From a virus, in the IMG/VR virus record IMGVR_UViG_3300042402_003976, positions 1 through 53,806 of that record: a DNA stretch of 53,806 nt; one strand, given 5' to 3'. Of this stretch, positions 41,049 to 50,799 are shown one piece after another. A program made the position numbers and the translations under genes. The notes beneath the pieces are model-generated. The model was given only the letters and a program-made list of their open reading frames with translations, did no database searches and was not told the DNA's origin. How positions within the stretch are numbered: position 1 is the stretch's first letter; every line of letters starts with the position of its first letter.

Positions 41049-44000
41049 TTACTTGAACGATCTGTAAAACATTGTCTGGGCCAACATGCTGCCACTTATT
41101 CCTGAATTTGCCATGTTAAATTCCGCTAATACCGGCACAATAACACGTAGTCCTGCAGTGTTATTGATTCTATCAGGTCCTACTAACACAGTTCCTGCTA
41201 TGAAACTACCTACTGCAATTTCTGATCCACCCACGCTGAGTCTGTTAGCTAGATAAGCAGCTATAGCTCGTTGGGTTGGAACAACGTTATTAGAATCTGC
41301 TATGAACAACGGATCAGTAGAAAATTCTCTAACTACTGCACCGGTGCCTCCGATTCTAATACCACCAAGTCGTAGTTCAGTAAGTCCAGAAAGATCAAAA
41401 AAATCAGAACTAATTGTCACAGTTCCTGTGGATTGTTCAACTGCAAACAACTCGCCTGCTCTAAAGTTACCACTTTGATCTGTTGAGGTATAAAACACTC
41501 TACCTCGATCTTCTTCTACTATTTCATTAAAAGGCTGTGGGTCATAAAAACCACTGTATAATTCTGGATAATTAGTTTCTTCAAAATTGCCTGTGCCTAT
41601 GTCTAAGAAATCATGACCTGTAATTCTGCACTGGCTGAATCGTGTTCTAATAGTTATTTCTGTGAGATGTTGTAAATTATCACGAGCTTTAATTTCTGGT
41701 GTTATACGTATTCTTGCTGCCAGCCCTCTGTCTGTGAGACCTAGTTCTTCGATGGTCACAAGAGTGTATGATCCGCTGAGTCCTGAAATTACTAAATTTG
41801 CTCCAGGTCCTGGATATGCATCTAAATCGTTGATAACAATAAATTTTCCTGTGGGAATCACATCTGCAAATCCGTCACCAGATACGGTTACTCTAGTAGA
41901 TAGTGTTCTATATCCCAGTCCTCGATTTAACCAACTTGGCTGTGCTAATACTCTGTCGCCGGTGCGGCATTCAATTTTTGCATCTCTATTGTTGTTGGGA
42001 TCAACAAATGTGCAGGTAGGCCCTTCGGTATATCCGGATCCCGGATCCCATAATTTCACACCGCTTATAACCCCGCTGGCAATTGTTACTCTGCCGAGTG
42101 CTCTTGCACCTGTTTGTATCTTGTTAAATTTATTTGAATTATCAATGGCAATCCATGTAGGGGTATTGTCTCCCACGGTAGAATCTCTAAGATCTACGTA
42201 TGGTGTGCCGAATGCCACTGATTGCCACACTGCTGTGCTAGCCAGTGTTCTTGAGGTCCATACTATACCATCAAAACTAGTTGCTGCAAAATTTGTTTCT
42301 CCAAAAGAAGGGTCATTTCCTACAATTCTACTTCCGGTATCTCCTACTGCAAAGAACACACCTTGTGCATATCTAATTTTCTTCCAGTTGTGTGCTGTGC
42401 TGCCGTCTTGTGACGGCATAATAGCAGGCAACCAATCATTGCCATCGAAGCTGTAGGCAACATCGCCTGTGCTGGAAATTGCGACAAATCTACCGTTGCC
42501 GTAGGCAATGCTGACCCAATCTTTGGCGCTGGAGTCTGCGACCACATCCATGATATGGCCTGTCCATGACCATGTGTTTAAGGTGGAATTGTATGTGCCT
42601 ACTGCTACTGTGTTTCCACTGTTGGCCAACACCACATATCTCTGCTTGCCATAGGCTATGTCTACCCATTGATTAAGTGTAGAATCTCCAAATGAGGGCA
42701 ACGCCAACGAACTCCAAGTTGTGCCATTGAGGCTGTAGGCTGCTGTGTTAGAGTTTGTAGCCACAGCGATAAATAAGCCGCCACCGTAGATACAGGAATT
42801 CCATTGCAGAGACACTGGCATACTTCTTGCGGTCCATGTAATACCATCTAAAGAACTTGCTGCCACAGCACTGCCTTGACGGATGGCCACAAATATATGA
42901 TTGCCTAGTGAGGGATATGTGACTCTGCCTGCGGCAAGGCATTTCCAATCTCCCGACGAAGGCATATTGAATGTGGTCCAATTAGTGCCATCTGAACTAT
43001 ACATAGCAGCACTGCCAGCGGTAGATACCACTACAAATCTACCACTGGCTGCTAGATTGTCTTCACCTGTGCCATAGGTTTTTTGTTGTGCAGCTAGTAT
43101 CGAGTTGGTACTGTCGTCACTGACAGCAGTAACTAAAATTATTAAATCATTTAGCGGAGTAGTACCGCCTAGGAGATCACCATCAATAGTTAGTAGCTGT
43201 CCGGCTTCATATCCTGCACCGCCGTTGTTGACAGCCAGTGTGTAATTTCTACCTTGTTTTACTATGTTAAATGTAGCTAACGCTGCTACAATATCTATAG
43301 TCGTACCTGTTCCTGATTCGTTGACTGCTATGTTTGTGTAAGTTTCAGTAGTGTCACCGAATACAATTTCTGACCATGTGGTGTTAGCAGGGGTGATGAT
43401 TTGTTGTGCTGAATATACAGGAGCAGAAAATATTACTCTGGGTTCTATTCTATATGTGGTGTTGGTCAACAACGGAACTGTGACTGGTTTTCCAGGCACC
43501 ACATGATCCCAGCCCGGTTGATCATCGGATTCTCTAGCCACACTCACCACTTTAGTGACGTTATCATATGCAGTAATATACCCATACTGCCCTGTGCCTG
43601 CGCCGCTGGTAAGAATTATCCGCATGCCAAGATATTCAACAATGCTGTTAGCATCATTAGTGGCTATGGTAATTGTTGTAGCATCGCCGCTTTGTGCATT
43701 ATTCTGCACTACTACATAACCACTGCCACCGATCTCTTGTGCTATTTGAGTAGTGCCTGCATTAGCATCAAGGCGCCGTGCTTCAAACACCGCGTCATCT
43801 CTAAACTCTTCAAAAATCACACTGGCATTGACACCGGCACCAGCAAACGTTGCAGTAGCCGAGGTATAATCTTGTCCAAAATTTGTCCATTCTAAGATTT
43901 GTATTTCGTCAACAAAGTCTCCAGCAAACGCAGCAGCTACAATGGCCTGCTGAGCTCTGGTGTAATTCCTTGCTGTAGCTGGAGTTTCTGAAGCATCGAT

Positions 44001-46658
44001 GCCATCTGCGATAGCGCCATAAGTTCCATAAGAACAGTTGCCGTTTGTGGCTCGTATAACCCCACCGTCTTCGGCAAAATATCCAATATGACAATAATAT
44101 GTGAACACCGAAACCAATTCTGCTCGACCGTTATTACGCACCCAAGCTCCGATTCCGTCACTTAAGACCTGTGTGAAGTCATTGCTAACAATAGATCTGT
44201 TACCTCCATTGTGCAATGCGCCGTCAATTTTTTGTCCAACACAGCCTGTGCCTATGGTGGTAACACCTTGAATATAAGGAGATCGAGTAGTGATCCAGGT
44301 ACTATTATCATTTGGGCCCCATCCTGGGTCTAGTGACACATAGGCACCCCCTAGCGGTATCTGGTATAGATCAAAGGCCACAGGCGGATTCAGCGTTGAT
44401 TCTAATCCTTTCAACGTGCAGTTGCGTATTCCTGTGGCATTTCTCACATAAAACATGTCTTCAGTATCTGTGCAACCTAGTATTTGATTTCTATAATATC
44501 TTGCTCTTAATAAAGATTTATAATTACCTGTATATATGATATCATATTTCCAAGCATCTACGTATCCTAAAATATTAGATCGCAGTAAATCTGCATCAAA
44601 CACATATGTAGGATAATTGACCTGCATGTAGGCCACAGCTTCTGCTATGATAAAATTCTTGTTGGCTTCTAACACCAACACAGTATTGGTGTATGCTGTA
44701 GAAGTCTGTGCAGTATTAGTGCCTACTACTGCAGGATTTGAACCAGAACTGTTTACATAAAAATTGATGTAGGAAATTATATCTGAGATTTTGTTTTGTA
44801 TTGCCAAAGAAGCAGCACTACTAGTATTGAGGGTTTGAATAATTGTGTTAAAAAGTGGGTCTCCAAGCTCATTGAATTGAGGCGGAACAAATGGCACTTG
44901 AACCGATTCTGTCAAAATCACTTGATTCAAAGAATTACCCACAGATTTCGCTGGACTGATTGGAGTTCCTGCTATAATCGCTTGTATTATTCCGGAAATT
45001 CTATTTAACACAGCTATATGTCGTGTGCGATCTGTAGCCGATAGCACTGGGCTCGATGGCTTTATTGTTGTGCTACGAAGTTCAGCACCTAGTATCACTG
45101 TTTTAGGTGGCACAATAATCGGAGTTAATTCCGTGTATTCACCTACAGCAACCTTGATGGTGGTATGTCCATTGTAGCCATCATTGACTTGTTCACAGGC
45201 AAATCTAATAGTTCTCCAAGGCAAGAATTGACTGGTGCCTCTTTCTGGATCGGTGTAATCATCGACACCTGTAGGATCCACGTATCTTACTCTAGCTAGG
45301 TCTCCCCAGTATGCGTAGTCAATACTGCTTTCTTGATTTGCTATAACAACTTGATTTTCTAATCCAACCGGAACACTAGTGAGACCAAATGTGCTGCCGT
45401 CGCCTACGATTGATCTTGAAAGGTCAAAGGTTAATAAATCCCCACGCTGCGACATTCCTATTTCTGAACCTGCCTGAAGCACGAGATCCCAATAATTTAT
45501 ACCCTCGCCGTTATCTCCCGGAAAATTAGCATTGGCAGCAATGTGTTCAACTGTGGCCTTATAGGTATTACCTTTGAATACCACAAGTTCGTTAAGACTA
45601 TATGATGCACCTGCAGTCCAATTACCTCTAAATGTTTGAGCTACATTAACTAGTTCCCAATTACTGGAATCTAAGTAATCTAAAGAGCTGCCATCATTTA
45701 CTGTATCAGCGATTGCTGTGTATAGATTTCCTCCACGACGAACCATTTCGCCAACTTTATAATCTACATCTGCACTCCATGTGCCCATGAAGTCAGTGGC
45801 TTTTGATAGCACTGTCCAATTTACAGTATCCTCTGAAATGCTTGCACTATTAGTGTGATTGGTAACAGAGATATATAGATATCCTCCGTATCTTACTATG
45901 TCGCCGACAGCATAATAAACTGCACTGCTCCAGTTTTGATAAAAATTAAATCCGGAAAATTCTGTAACAAAATTTTCATTGGTAATATTAGATCCTGCAA
46001 CATGTCCTGTAACACAACGTAAAATACTACCACCATATTTTACAAGATCGTTGCGTCTGTATCTAGTGGTAGCGGCCCATGTTCCTTTGTATTCTATACC
46101 TTCGTAGTATATTTGCCATAATTCGCCGACGCTGTCGTCTTCATTGTCATTATTTCCTATTTCTAAACCCAAGGATGTAGTAGATGAAGTGTGTCCTACA
46201 ATGCATCTGTAAACAATGCCGTTGTATCTAACAATGTCTCCAATGCCGTATCTAGTAGCCGGAGTCCATGCTGAGCGCCAATTATCTGCAGAAAGATACA
46301 CTGCCCAGTTTACTAAACTGTTGTCAAATATTGACACAGAAGAATGGCTGGTAATACAAATATAGATGACACCGCCATACAGTGCAAGATCACCCGGATT
46401 ATATAGAGTTGCTGAGTTCCAATTTCCTCGCCATGCATATCCGTCGGTCATCTTAATCCAGGCCGGAGTCGGTTGAGTGTCTCCAGGATTACTATAGTAA
46501 TTTTGGTCACCCGCAAAAGTGGATGCTGTGTGTTGTCTTTGGCATATCCAAGTGCTGCCTCCATACCTCACCACATCATCTTTAAAATACGTAGTTGAAT
46601 CAGCTGCCCATTCATTCTTCCACGTATATCTAATTCTACTGATCTTAAATTCTGCCAT
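41049..46658 (-). CDS. Giant fibre protein (1869 aa), paralogue
   Basis: 1869 aa with the same plan as the 2509-aa protein: seven N-terminal W/Y/GD--YGG modules (about 1-390), a beta-helix part (FLPWRTIRFACEQV and PIIVPPKTVILGAELRST), one helix unit like the KCxRDV modules, the conserved LDPGWGPNDNSTWITTRSPY and GAWVRNNGRAELVSVFTYY block, SxDGxxW repeats, and the VPTQRAIAAYL motif near the end. The C-terminal ~60 residues differ from the paralogue, suggesting a different receptor contact. Only GGAA lies before the ATG. Sugar binding by the N-terminal modules is inferred from pattern. Confidence 0.88.
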   Translation of the reverse strand: MAEFKISRIRYTWKNEWAADSTTYFKDDVVRYGGSTWICQRQHTASTFAGDQNYYSNPGDTQPTPAWIKMTDGYAWRGNWNSATLYNPGDLALYGGVIYICITSHSSVSIFDNSLVNWAVYLSADNWRSAWTPATRYGIGDIVRYNGIVYRCIVGHTSSTTSLGLEIGNNDNEDDSVGELWQIYYEGIEYKGTWAATTRYRRNDLVKYGGSILRCVTGHVAGSNITNENFVTEFSGFNFYQNWSSAVYYAVGDIVRYGGYLYISVTNHTNSASISEDTVNWTVLSKATDFMGTWSADVDYKVGEMVRRGGNLYTAIADTVNDGSSLDYLDSSNWELVNVAQTFRGNWTAGASYSLNELVVFKGNTYKATVEHIAANANFPGDNGEGINYWDLVLQAGSEIGMSQRGDLLTFDLSRSIVGDGSTFGLTSVPVGLENQVVIANQESSIDYAYWGDLARVRYVDPTGVDDYTDPERGTSQFLPWRTIRFACEQVNDGYNGHTTIKVAVGEYTELTPIIVPPKTVILGAELRSTTIKPSSPVLSATDRTRHIAVLNRISGIIQAIIAGTPISPAKSVGNSLNQVILTESVQVPFVPPQFNELGDPLFNTIIQTLNTSSAASLAIQNKISDIISYINFYVNSSGSNPAVVGTNTAQTSTAYTNTVLVLEANKNFIIAEAVAYMQVNYPTYVFDADLLRSNILGYVDAWKYDIIYTGNYKSLLRARYYRNQILGCTDTEDMFYVRNATGIRNCTLKGLESTLNPPVAFDLYQIPLGGAYVSLDPGWGPNDNSTWITTRSPYIQGVTTIGTGCVGQKIDGALHNGGNRSIVSNDFTQVLSDGIGAWVRNNGRAELVSVFTYYCHIGYFAEDGGVIRATNGNCSYGTYGAIADGIDASETPATARNYTRAQQAIVAAAFAGDFVDEIQILEWTNFGQDYTSATATFAGAGVNASVIFEEFRDDAVFEARRLDANAGTTQIAQEIGGSGYVVVQNNAQSGDATTITIATNDANSIVEYLGMRIILTSGAGTGQYGYITAYDNVTKVVSVARESDDQPGWDHVVPGKPVTVPLLTNTTYRIEPRVIFSAPVYSAQQIITPANTTWSEIVFGDTTETYTNIAVNESGTGTTIDIVAALATFNIVKQGRNYTLAVNNGGAGYEAGQLLTIDGDLLGGTTPLNDLIILVTAVSDDSTNSILAAQQKTYGTGEDNLAASGRFVVVSTAGSAAMYSSDGTNWTTFNMPSSGDWKCLAAGRVTYPSLGNHIFVAIRQGSAVAASSLDGITWTARSMPVSLQWNSCIYGGGLFIAVATNSNTAAYSLNGTTWSSLALPSFGDSTLNQWVDIAYGKQRYVVLANSGNTVAVGTYNSTLNTWSWTGHIMDVVADSSAKDWVSIAYGNGRFVAISSTGDVAYSFDGNDWLPAIMPSQDGSTAHNWKKIRYAQGVFFAVGDTGSRIVGNDPSFGETNFAATSFDGIVWTSRTLASTAVWQSVAFGTPYVDLRDSTVGDNTPTWIAIDNSNKFNKIQTGARALGRVTIASGVISGVKLWDPGSGYTEGPTCTFVDPNNNRDAKIECRTGDRVLAQPSWLNRGLGYRTLSTRVTVSGDGFADVIPTGKFIVINDLDAYPGPGANLVISGLSGSYTLVTIEELGLTDRGLAARIRITPEIKARDNLQHLTEITIRTRFSQCRITGHDFLDIGTGNFEETNYPELYSGFYDPQPFNEIVEEDRGRVFYTSTDQSGNFRAGELFAVEQSTGTVTISSDFFDLSGLTELRLGGIRIGGTGAVVREFSTDPLFIADSNNVVPTQRAIAAYLANRLSVGGSEIAVGSFIAGTVLVGPDRINNTAGLRVIVPVLAEFNMANSGISGSMLAQTMFYRSFK

Positions 46659-46671
46659 GATTTATTCCACT

Positions 46672-47037
46672 TTAACTTGAATGACCTGTGGGATAGGTGT
46701 ATCCCTGATTTATTCTCTGGGTTAATCTTCCCTGATTATCTACATAATACAACATGTTTCTGTTGTCCCAACGATATTGTGTCCAGACTAAATTGTCATA
46801 TTCTACTTCGTGATCTTGCGTGATACCATCAAAATAATCTACGCCTGGTTCAAAATCTTCAAAATTTTCTTCAGGAGCGCCTGGTAAATTTAATTCAATG
46901 CTGTCTTTGTCTTTGAGTTGATCACTTCTATACAAAAATAATTCTCCGTCGCTGTTTCTACGCAGAGCATACCAATAGCGAGGACTATCTCCTAGTGCTT
47001 CATCTGGACTTTGACCTAAATAATAATTACTTGGCAT
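46672..47037 (-). CDS. Small acidic fibre-region protein
   Basis: 121 aa, not recognised. It is rich in Asp, Glu, Tyr and Trp, with YYLGQSPDEALGDSPRYWYALRR at the start and VWTQYRWDNRNMLYYVD near the end. The WTQYRWD----YYVDNQGRL stretch resembles the short beta motifs of fibre tips. AAGGAA precedes the ATG. It lies 13 nt upstream of the 1869-aa gene and is probably co-transcribed. Structural role inferred from place only. Confidence 0.75.
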   Translation of the reverse strand: MPSNYYLGQSPDEALGDSPRYWYALRRNSDGELFLYRSDQLKDKDSIELNLPGAPEENFEDFEPGVDYFDGITQDHEVEYDNLVWTQYRWDNRNMLYYVDNQGRLTQRINQGYTYPTGHSS

Positions 47038-47046
47038 GATTTTTCC

Positions 47047-47379
47047 TTAAGATATTTCTACATAACTAACAACAACATCAATGCTGTCTTCGGTATCGCT
47101 GACTATTCGTATACCTGCGGTTTCTGGTAATATCAGTTTTTCACCTTGTGTGATAATCTTAGCTGTGCTGTTAGGAGAAATTGATAATCCTCGTATATAG
47201 TGTGCTTGAGTAGAATTTTCATCTATAATATACACGTCAACTACGGCGGTGTCATAGTCTGTGATATTAGCCAAATTCAATCCAATCACCGTAGCTCTTA
47301 CTCCCAGTGGTATCTGTATTACATCAACAGGAGTAGTTCCTATATTAGTGTTAACCGCATGTCTAAATAAGGTTGGCAT
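47047..47379 (-). CDS. Small beta-sandwich structural protein
   Basis: 110 aa. Strands GTTPVDVIQIPLGVRATVIGLNLAN, AVVDVYIID and a C-terminal IVSDTEDSIDVVVSYVE give a compact beta fold like the proteins at 33145 and 50389. AGGAT precedes the ATG. No enzyme motif. Possibly a fibre-attachment or collar subunit. Confidence 0.75.
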   Translation of the reverse strand: MPTLFRHAVNTNIGTTPVDVIQIPLGVRATVIGLNLANITDYDTAVVDVYIIDENSTQAHYIRGLSISPNSTAKIITQGEKLILPETAGIRIVSDTEDSIDVVVSYVEIS

Positions 47380-47382
47380 ATT

Positions 47383-48435
47383 TTATCCTAGTGTGAGTGC
47401 TATCTGCACTGCAATGTCGTTGGCCTGGGTAATACTCACAGCTCCTGATGATCCAGCTGGTGATGCCCAAGCAACACCGTCCCATATTTCTAATGCTTTT
47501 GAATTGGTATTGAATCTAGTCATGCCTAACACTGCATAAGCTGTAGGGCGTTGTCCGTCATCTCCTCTAGGAGGAACAAACCCATTAGTACCTTGTATTT
47601 TAAAATAGCCTGTGCCAGACTGTGCTATTTGTGTGATTGCATTTGTAGACACATTTGTAATAACGTTGTCAACAATTCTAAAATTACCTAATCTAACACC
47701 GCCTGCACCGTTGCCATCAATGTATAGATCTTGTCCAGTAGTTGTAGTAATCTCATTGTCACGGAACATCAAGTTTCCAACATCCAATGCTGGAACGTTT
47801 ATAGTATTGGTATAAAAATCATTGACATAGATAGCTCTCCAACGGAATGTGGGAGATCCTAGATCATAAAGATTATCAGTTTCTGGCACAAGGTCGCTGC
47901 GAATGCTGGCATTGATTACAATATTATCTGTAAGAGCATCACCAATAGTTATATTTCCGCCAATGACTATATTACCGGTGGCACTTACATTGCCTGTAAC
48001 TGCTAGATTTCCTGTGATATTGGTGTTGGCTATGACATTAACTGTGCCGGTTCCATTAGGGTCTATTTCTATAGAACTGTTGCTGACAGTGGTTGATATA
48101 ACATTGCCTTGCAGTTGCAGATCGTCTATCTGCAGTCTTGAGTGATAAACAGTGGCTTCGCCTGCTGCCGCTGCAAAATTTATGGTGTTGGAATCACTGG
48201 TTATAGTGTTACCAGTAAAGTGTAAGTTTCCAATATTTAATTGATTGTCTACTGTGACGTTTGTAGAACGGGTGTGTCCGTTGACATCGAGGTCAACAGT
48301 TGGGGTCGTTGTGCGTATCCCGATTCGAGAGTTCACAACATCTAGATAGAGTAAGTCCGTCTCGAATGCCAGATTTTCTCCTGCACGAAGAAGATTTGAC
48401 TTCAAGAGCTGACCGGAAATGCGACCGATAGCCAT
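47383..48435 (-). CDS. Short fibre/structural protein, tandem paralogue 1
   Basis: 350 aa. The N-terminus (ISGQLLKSNLLRAGENLAFETDLLYLDV, then RIGIRTTTPTVDLDVNG) is nearly the same as in the gene at 48567. The middle is beta-repeat shaft with GNLAVTGNVSATGN units. The C-terminus has the shared tip module: VPPRGDDGQRP, then GMTRFNTNSKALEIWDGVAW. TTGGAGAG precedes the ATG. It follows an unusually long, hairpin-rich leader with its own late promoter. Confidence 0.82.
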   Translation of the reverse strand: MAIGRISGQLLKSNLLRAGENLAFETDLLYLDVVNSRIGIRTTTPTVDLDVNGHTRSTNVTVDNQLNIGNLHFTGNTITSDSNTINFAAAAGEATVYHSRLQIDDLQLQGNVISTTVSNSSIEIDPNGTGTVNVIANTNITGNLAVTGNVSATGNIVIGGNITIGDALTDNIVINASIRSDLVPETDNLYDLGSPTFRWRAIYVNDFYTNTINVPALDVGNLMFRDNEITTTTGQDLYIDGNGAGGVRLGNFRIVDNVITNVSTNAITQIAQSGTGYFKIQGTNGFVPPRGDDGQRPTAYAVLGMTRFNTNSKALEIWDGVAWASPAGSSGAVSITQANDIAVQIALTLG

Positions 48436-48546
48436 TAGCTCTCCAATTTACCCGGTGTTACACCGTTAACCAGATTTTCAGCTCACGCTCTTTGCCGGTT
48501 TACCGCAGTCGGATCCTGCAAAAATGGTCGTTTTTGCAATTAAAAG
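48436..48546 (-). promoter_or_regulatory. Structured 5' leader with several hairpins
   Basis: About 106 nt between a late promoter and the ATG at 48435. Hairpins seen: TGCAAAAA / TTTTTGCA with 6-nt loop (48517-48538), CGGT / ACCG (48496-48505), and CGGTG / CACCG with 3-nt loop (48453-48465). Most other late leaders here are under 30 nt, so this is unusual. The first hairpin ends without a clean T-run, so it is not an evident terminator. Confidence 0.5.
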
Positions 48547-48554
48547 TATTTATC
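48547..48554 (-). promoter_or_regulatory. Late promoter (GATAAATA)
   Basis: GATAAATA on the minus strand, 7 of 8 to consensus, between the tandem paralogues; start predicted near 48541. Confidence 0.65.
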
Positions 48555-48566
48555 GATTTTTGAAAA

Positions 48567-49664
48567 TTACCCTAACATCAGGTTATAAACATGGCTGAGG
48601 TCTTCCATAATCTCAACACTAACGTCAATACCGCCACCTGTGCCGACTGCCCACACAGTGCCGTCGTAACATTCTAAATATCCTTCTTCGGTGTTCCACC
48701 GTGTTTCGCCAACTTCTGGGCTGCCTCTTCTCTGGGAATTATCTCCTGAGGGTATGACAAATGCATTGGTATCCATGAATCTCAAATATCCAATGCCTGC
48801 TGTGCTGGCAAAAATCAATGGTGTATTTAAGAGGTTGGTTATGTCATTGTTCTGCCACTGTGTGGCCTCTATGCGAGTAATGCCTGTGTCTGGCAATAAT
48901 ACTACATCGTCGTTGCTCTGCGTGGCCGATATTTTATTAATTACTCCGTTAAGGATAAGTTGATCACTAACTGTTACTGATTGCGACCGTAGTCCGCTGC
49001 CGGGCCATGCTCCGTTGGTTATATTTGTCCAGTCCGGTGCATGTATTTGACTCCAACGCCTTGCACTGCTGTCACCTGCGTCTGCACCCATAGCATAGGT
49101 CAAATCATCTCCAGGTATGATGCTTTGAGTAAAATCTGTGTTTATAGTAATCGTATCTAAAGTTTGGTCACCAAATGTCAAGGTTCCTTGACCTGATAAA
49201 TTTCCGCTGATATTGATGTTTCCACTTACTGCAAGATTACCAGCGATGTCAGTGTTGGCTCTTAACTCTACTGTTCCTGATCCGTTGGGATCTAGAACTA
49301 TGTTGCTGTTAGACAAGCTAGATATAAGATTGCCATCTAATACAAGATTGTTTGTGATCAATCGATCATGAAATATTTCGCCGTCACCGTTGATATACAC
49401 ATCAATACCACCTACACTGGTGGTAAAATTATCAGGTGAATTTATTCTTAAATTGCCTGGAGCTATCTGTGTGACTACAGTGAGATCGTTGGTTGTAAAA
49501 TTGCTGTTTACATCTAACGTATATACTGGCGTTGAATCTCTAACGCCAATACGTTGATTGTTGACATCTATATATAGTAGATTAGTTTCAAACGCAAGGT
49601 CAACGCCTGCACGTAACAGGTTGTCTGTTAATACCTGTCCACCTATGCGCCCCAATTGACTCAT
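48567..49664 (-). CDS. Short fibre/structural protein, tandem paralogue 2
   Basis: 365 aa, paralogue of the gene at 47383: the IGGQVLTDNLLRAGVDLAFETNLLYIDV start, the DPNGSGTVELRANTDIAGNLAVSGN shaft unit, and a C-terminal tip module with IPSGDNSQRRGSPEVG and TRWNTEEGYLECYDGTVW. The distal third of the shaft (IHAPDWTN and neighbours) has diverged. It starts 2 nt after the preceding gene, with no clear Shine-Dalgarno, so translation is probably coupled. Confidence 0.82.
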   Translation of the reverse strand: MSQLGRIGGQVLTDNLLRAGVDLAFETNLLYIDVNNQRIGVRDSTPVYTLDVNSNFTTNDLTVVTQIAPGNLRINSPDNFTTSVGGIDVYINGDGEIFHDRLITNNLVLDGNLISSLSNSNIVLDPNGSGTVELRANTDIAGNLAVSGNINISGNLSGQGTLTFGDQTLDTITINTDFTQSIIPGDDLTYAMGADAGDSSARRWSQIHAPDWTNITNGAWPGSGLRSQSVTVSDQLILNGVINKISATQSNDDVVLLPDTGITRIEATQWQNNDITNLLNTPLIFASTAGIGYLRFMDTNAFVIPSGDNSQRRGSPEVGETRWNTEEGYLECYDGTVWAVGTGGGIDVSVEIMEDLSHVYNLMLG

Positions 49665-49666
49665 GG

Positions 49667-50392
49667 TTAGTTGGCGTATCCGTAGTATACAGTTACGTAA
49701 ACTGGATTACCGCCTCCTCCGCTTGCTGGTACTGCTGATGTAAATGTGAGATAGTATCCAGCGATACGTACCTTACCTGATCCTGTAGGAGTCCCGCCAC
49801 TTTTTGTAAACACTGTGCCTACTGTGTTTGCACCTGCACCGAATGATGTAAATGTTGTTGACCCTACATCAGTGATCACATAACTGGTACCGTTGTTTCC
49901 GCTACTCAATGATGTGGCATTAATTTCTGCGCCTGTTCCTGTGCTTGTGGGATTTTGAACCACTGTAAAATTGGTGGTAGAAATCTGCATGACGTTTTCT
50001 ACTAATACCAACACATTATCTGCACTGGCAGCATACGATGGTGCATAGGTGCTGTTCAACGGTCCAAAAATAGTAGAAACACCGTCTCCTGGGCCTAGTG
50101 TTTGTTTGGTAATAGCAGCAGCAAATGGACTTGCTACTGTGACCCAGGCACCGCCTACATAAGCTTCTAGTGCTGGAATTGTTGTGTTATACCGAATAGT
50201 GCCGTTGGCATCTGTAGGTTGCCGAACACTGGTCAACTGTGGTCGTTGTGCAGTTGTGCCTTTGGGCAACATCATACCACCGTTGGCGTTGATCACTACT
50301 CTATTGCCAGGACCGTTGCCAGCAGGATAATAAATCAACGCACGATCGTTGATGCTAAACTGAGAAATATTTTTAGTCTTTAAGAATTTCAT
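49667..50392 (-). CDS. Fibre-type protein with shared tip module
   Basis: 241 aa from the ATG at 50392, which overlaps the upstream stop as ATGA; a longer frame to 50449 would run through the previous gene. The first ~85 residues hold FSINDRALIYYPAGNG, LPKGTTAQRP, an IRYNTTIPALEAYVGGAW motif and so the same module as in the adhesin at 31323. The rest is Thr/Gly-rich beta sequence ending VYVTVYYGYAN. Structural role inferred from its relatives. Confidence 0.75.
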   Translation of the reverse strand: MKFLKTKNISQFSINDRALIYYPAGNGPGNRVVINANGGMMLPKGTTAQRPQLTSVRQPTDANGTIRYNTTIPALEAYVGGAWVTVASPFAAAITKQTLGPGDGVSTIFGPLNSTYAPSYAASADNVLVLVENVMQISTTNFTVVQNPTSTGTGAEINATSLSSGNNGTSYVITDVGSTTFTSFGAGANTVGTVFTKSGGTPTGSGKVRIAGYYLTFTSAVPASGGGGNPVYVTVYYGYAN

Positions 50393-50790
50393 ACAGCTAA
50401 TACGCTCACAGTTACACTTAGTCTTGCGGCTTGTGAAGTGCCAACCCATATTTGGTCGCCGCTGGCCAACACTATGCGTTCTTCAGAAAAGAACACAGTT
50501 TCACCGGCAGGTATTACAAGATTGCTGACCACAAGATTACCAGCTGCATAACTTAGTCCGCTTCGAACTATATAGATATTTACTGTAACACTGTTAGTAG
50601 TTTCGTCTGCAGGATCGGGTGCTAGTGTGTTGCACAATGCTATGGTGGTCACGGCATTTTCTCTACCCGTCACTCCACCTCCAATAGGACCGCCTGTGGT
50701 TGAGCTGGTAAACACTTTAACTGGAATAGTGACATTGGTAGAATCTACCAGTGATAGTGTGCCTTCGGGATTTTCATAGTTTCTTATCAT
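50389..50790 (-). CDS. Small beta-sandwich structural protein
   Basis: 133 aa. Strands VTIPVKVFTSST, VTVNIYIVRSG, LVIPAGETVFFSEERIVLASGDQIWVG and a final LSVTVSVLAV suggest a beta-sandwich like the proteins at 33145 and 47047. AAGAGA precedes the ATG. Its stop overlaps the next ATG. No catalytic motif seen. Confidence 0.75.
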   Translation of the reverse strand: MIRNYENPEGTLSLVDSTNVTIPVKVFTSSTTGGPIGGGVTGRENAVTTIALCNTLAPDPADETTNSVTVNIYIVRSGLSYAAGNLVVSNLVIPAGETVFFSEERIVLASGDQIWVGTSQAARLSVTVSVLAV

Positions 50791-50799
50791 ATGTGTCTC

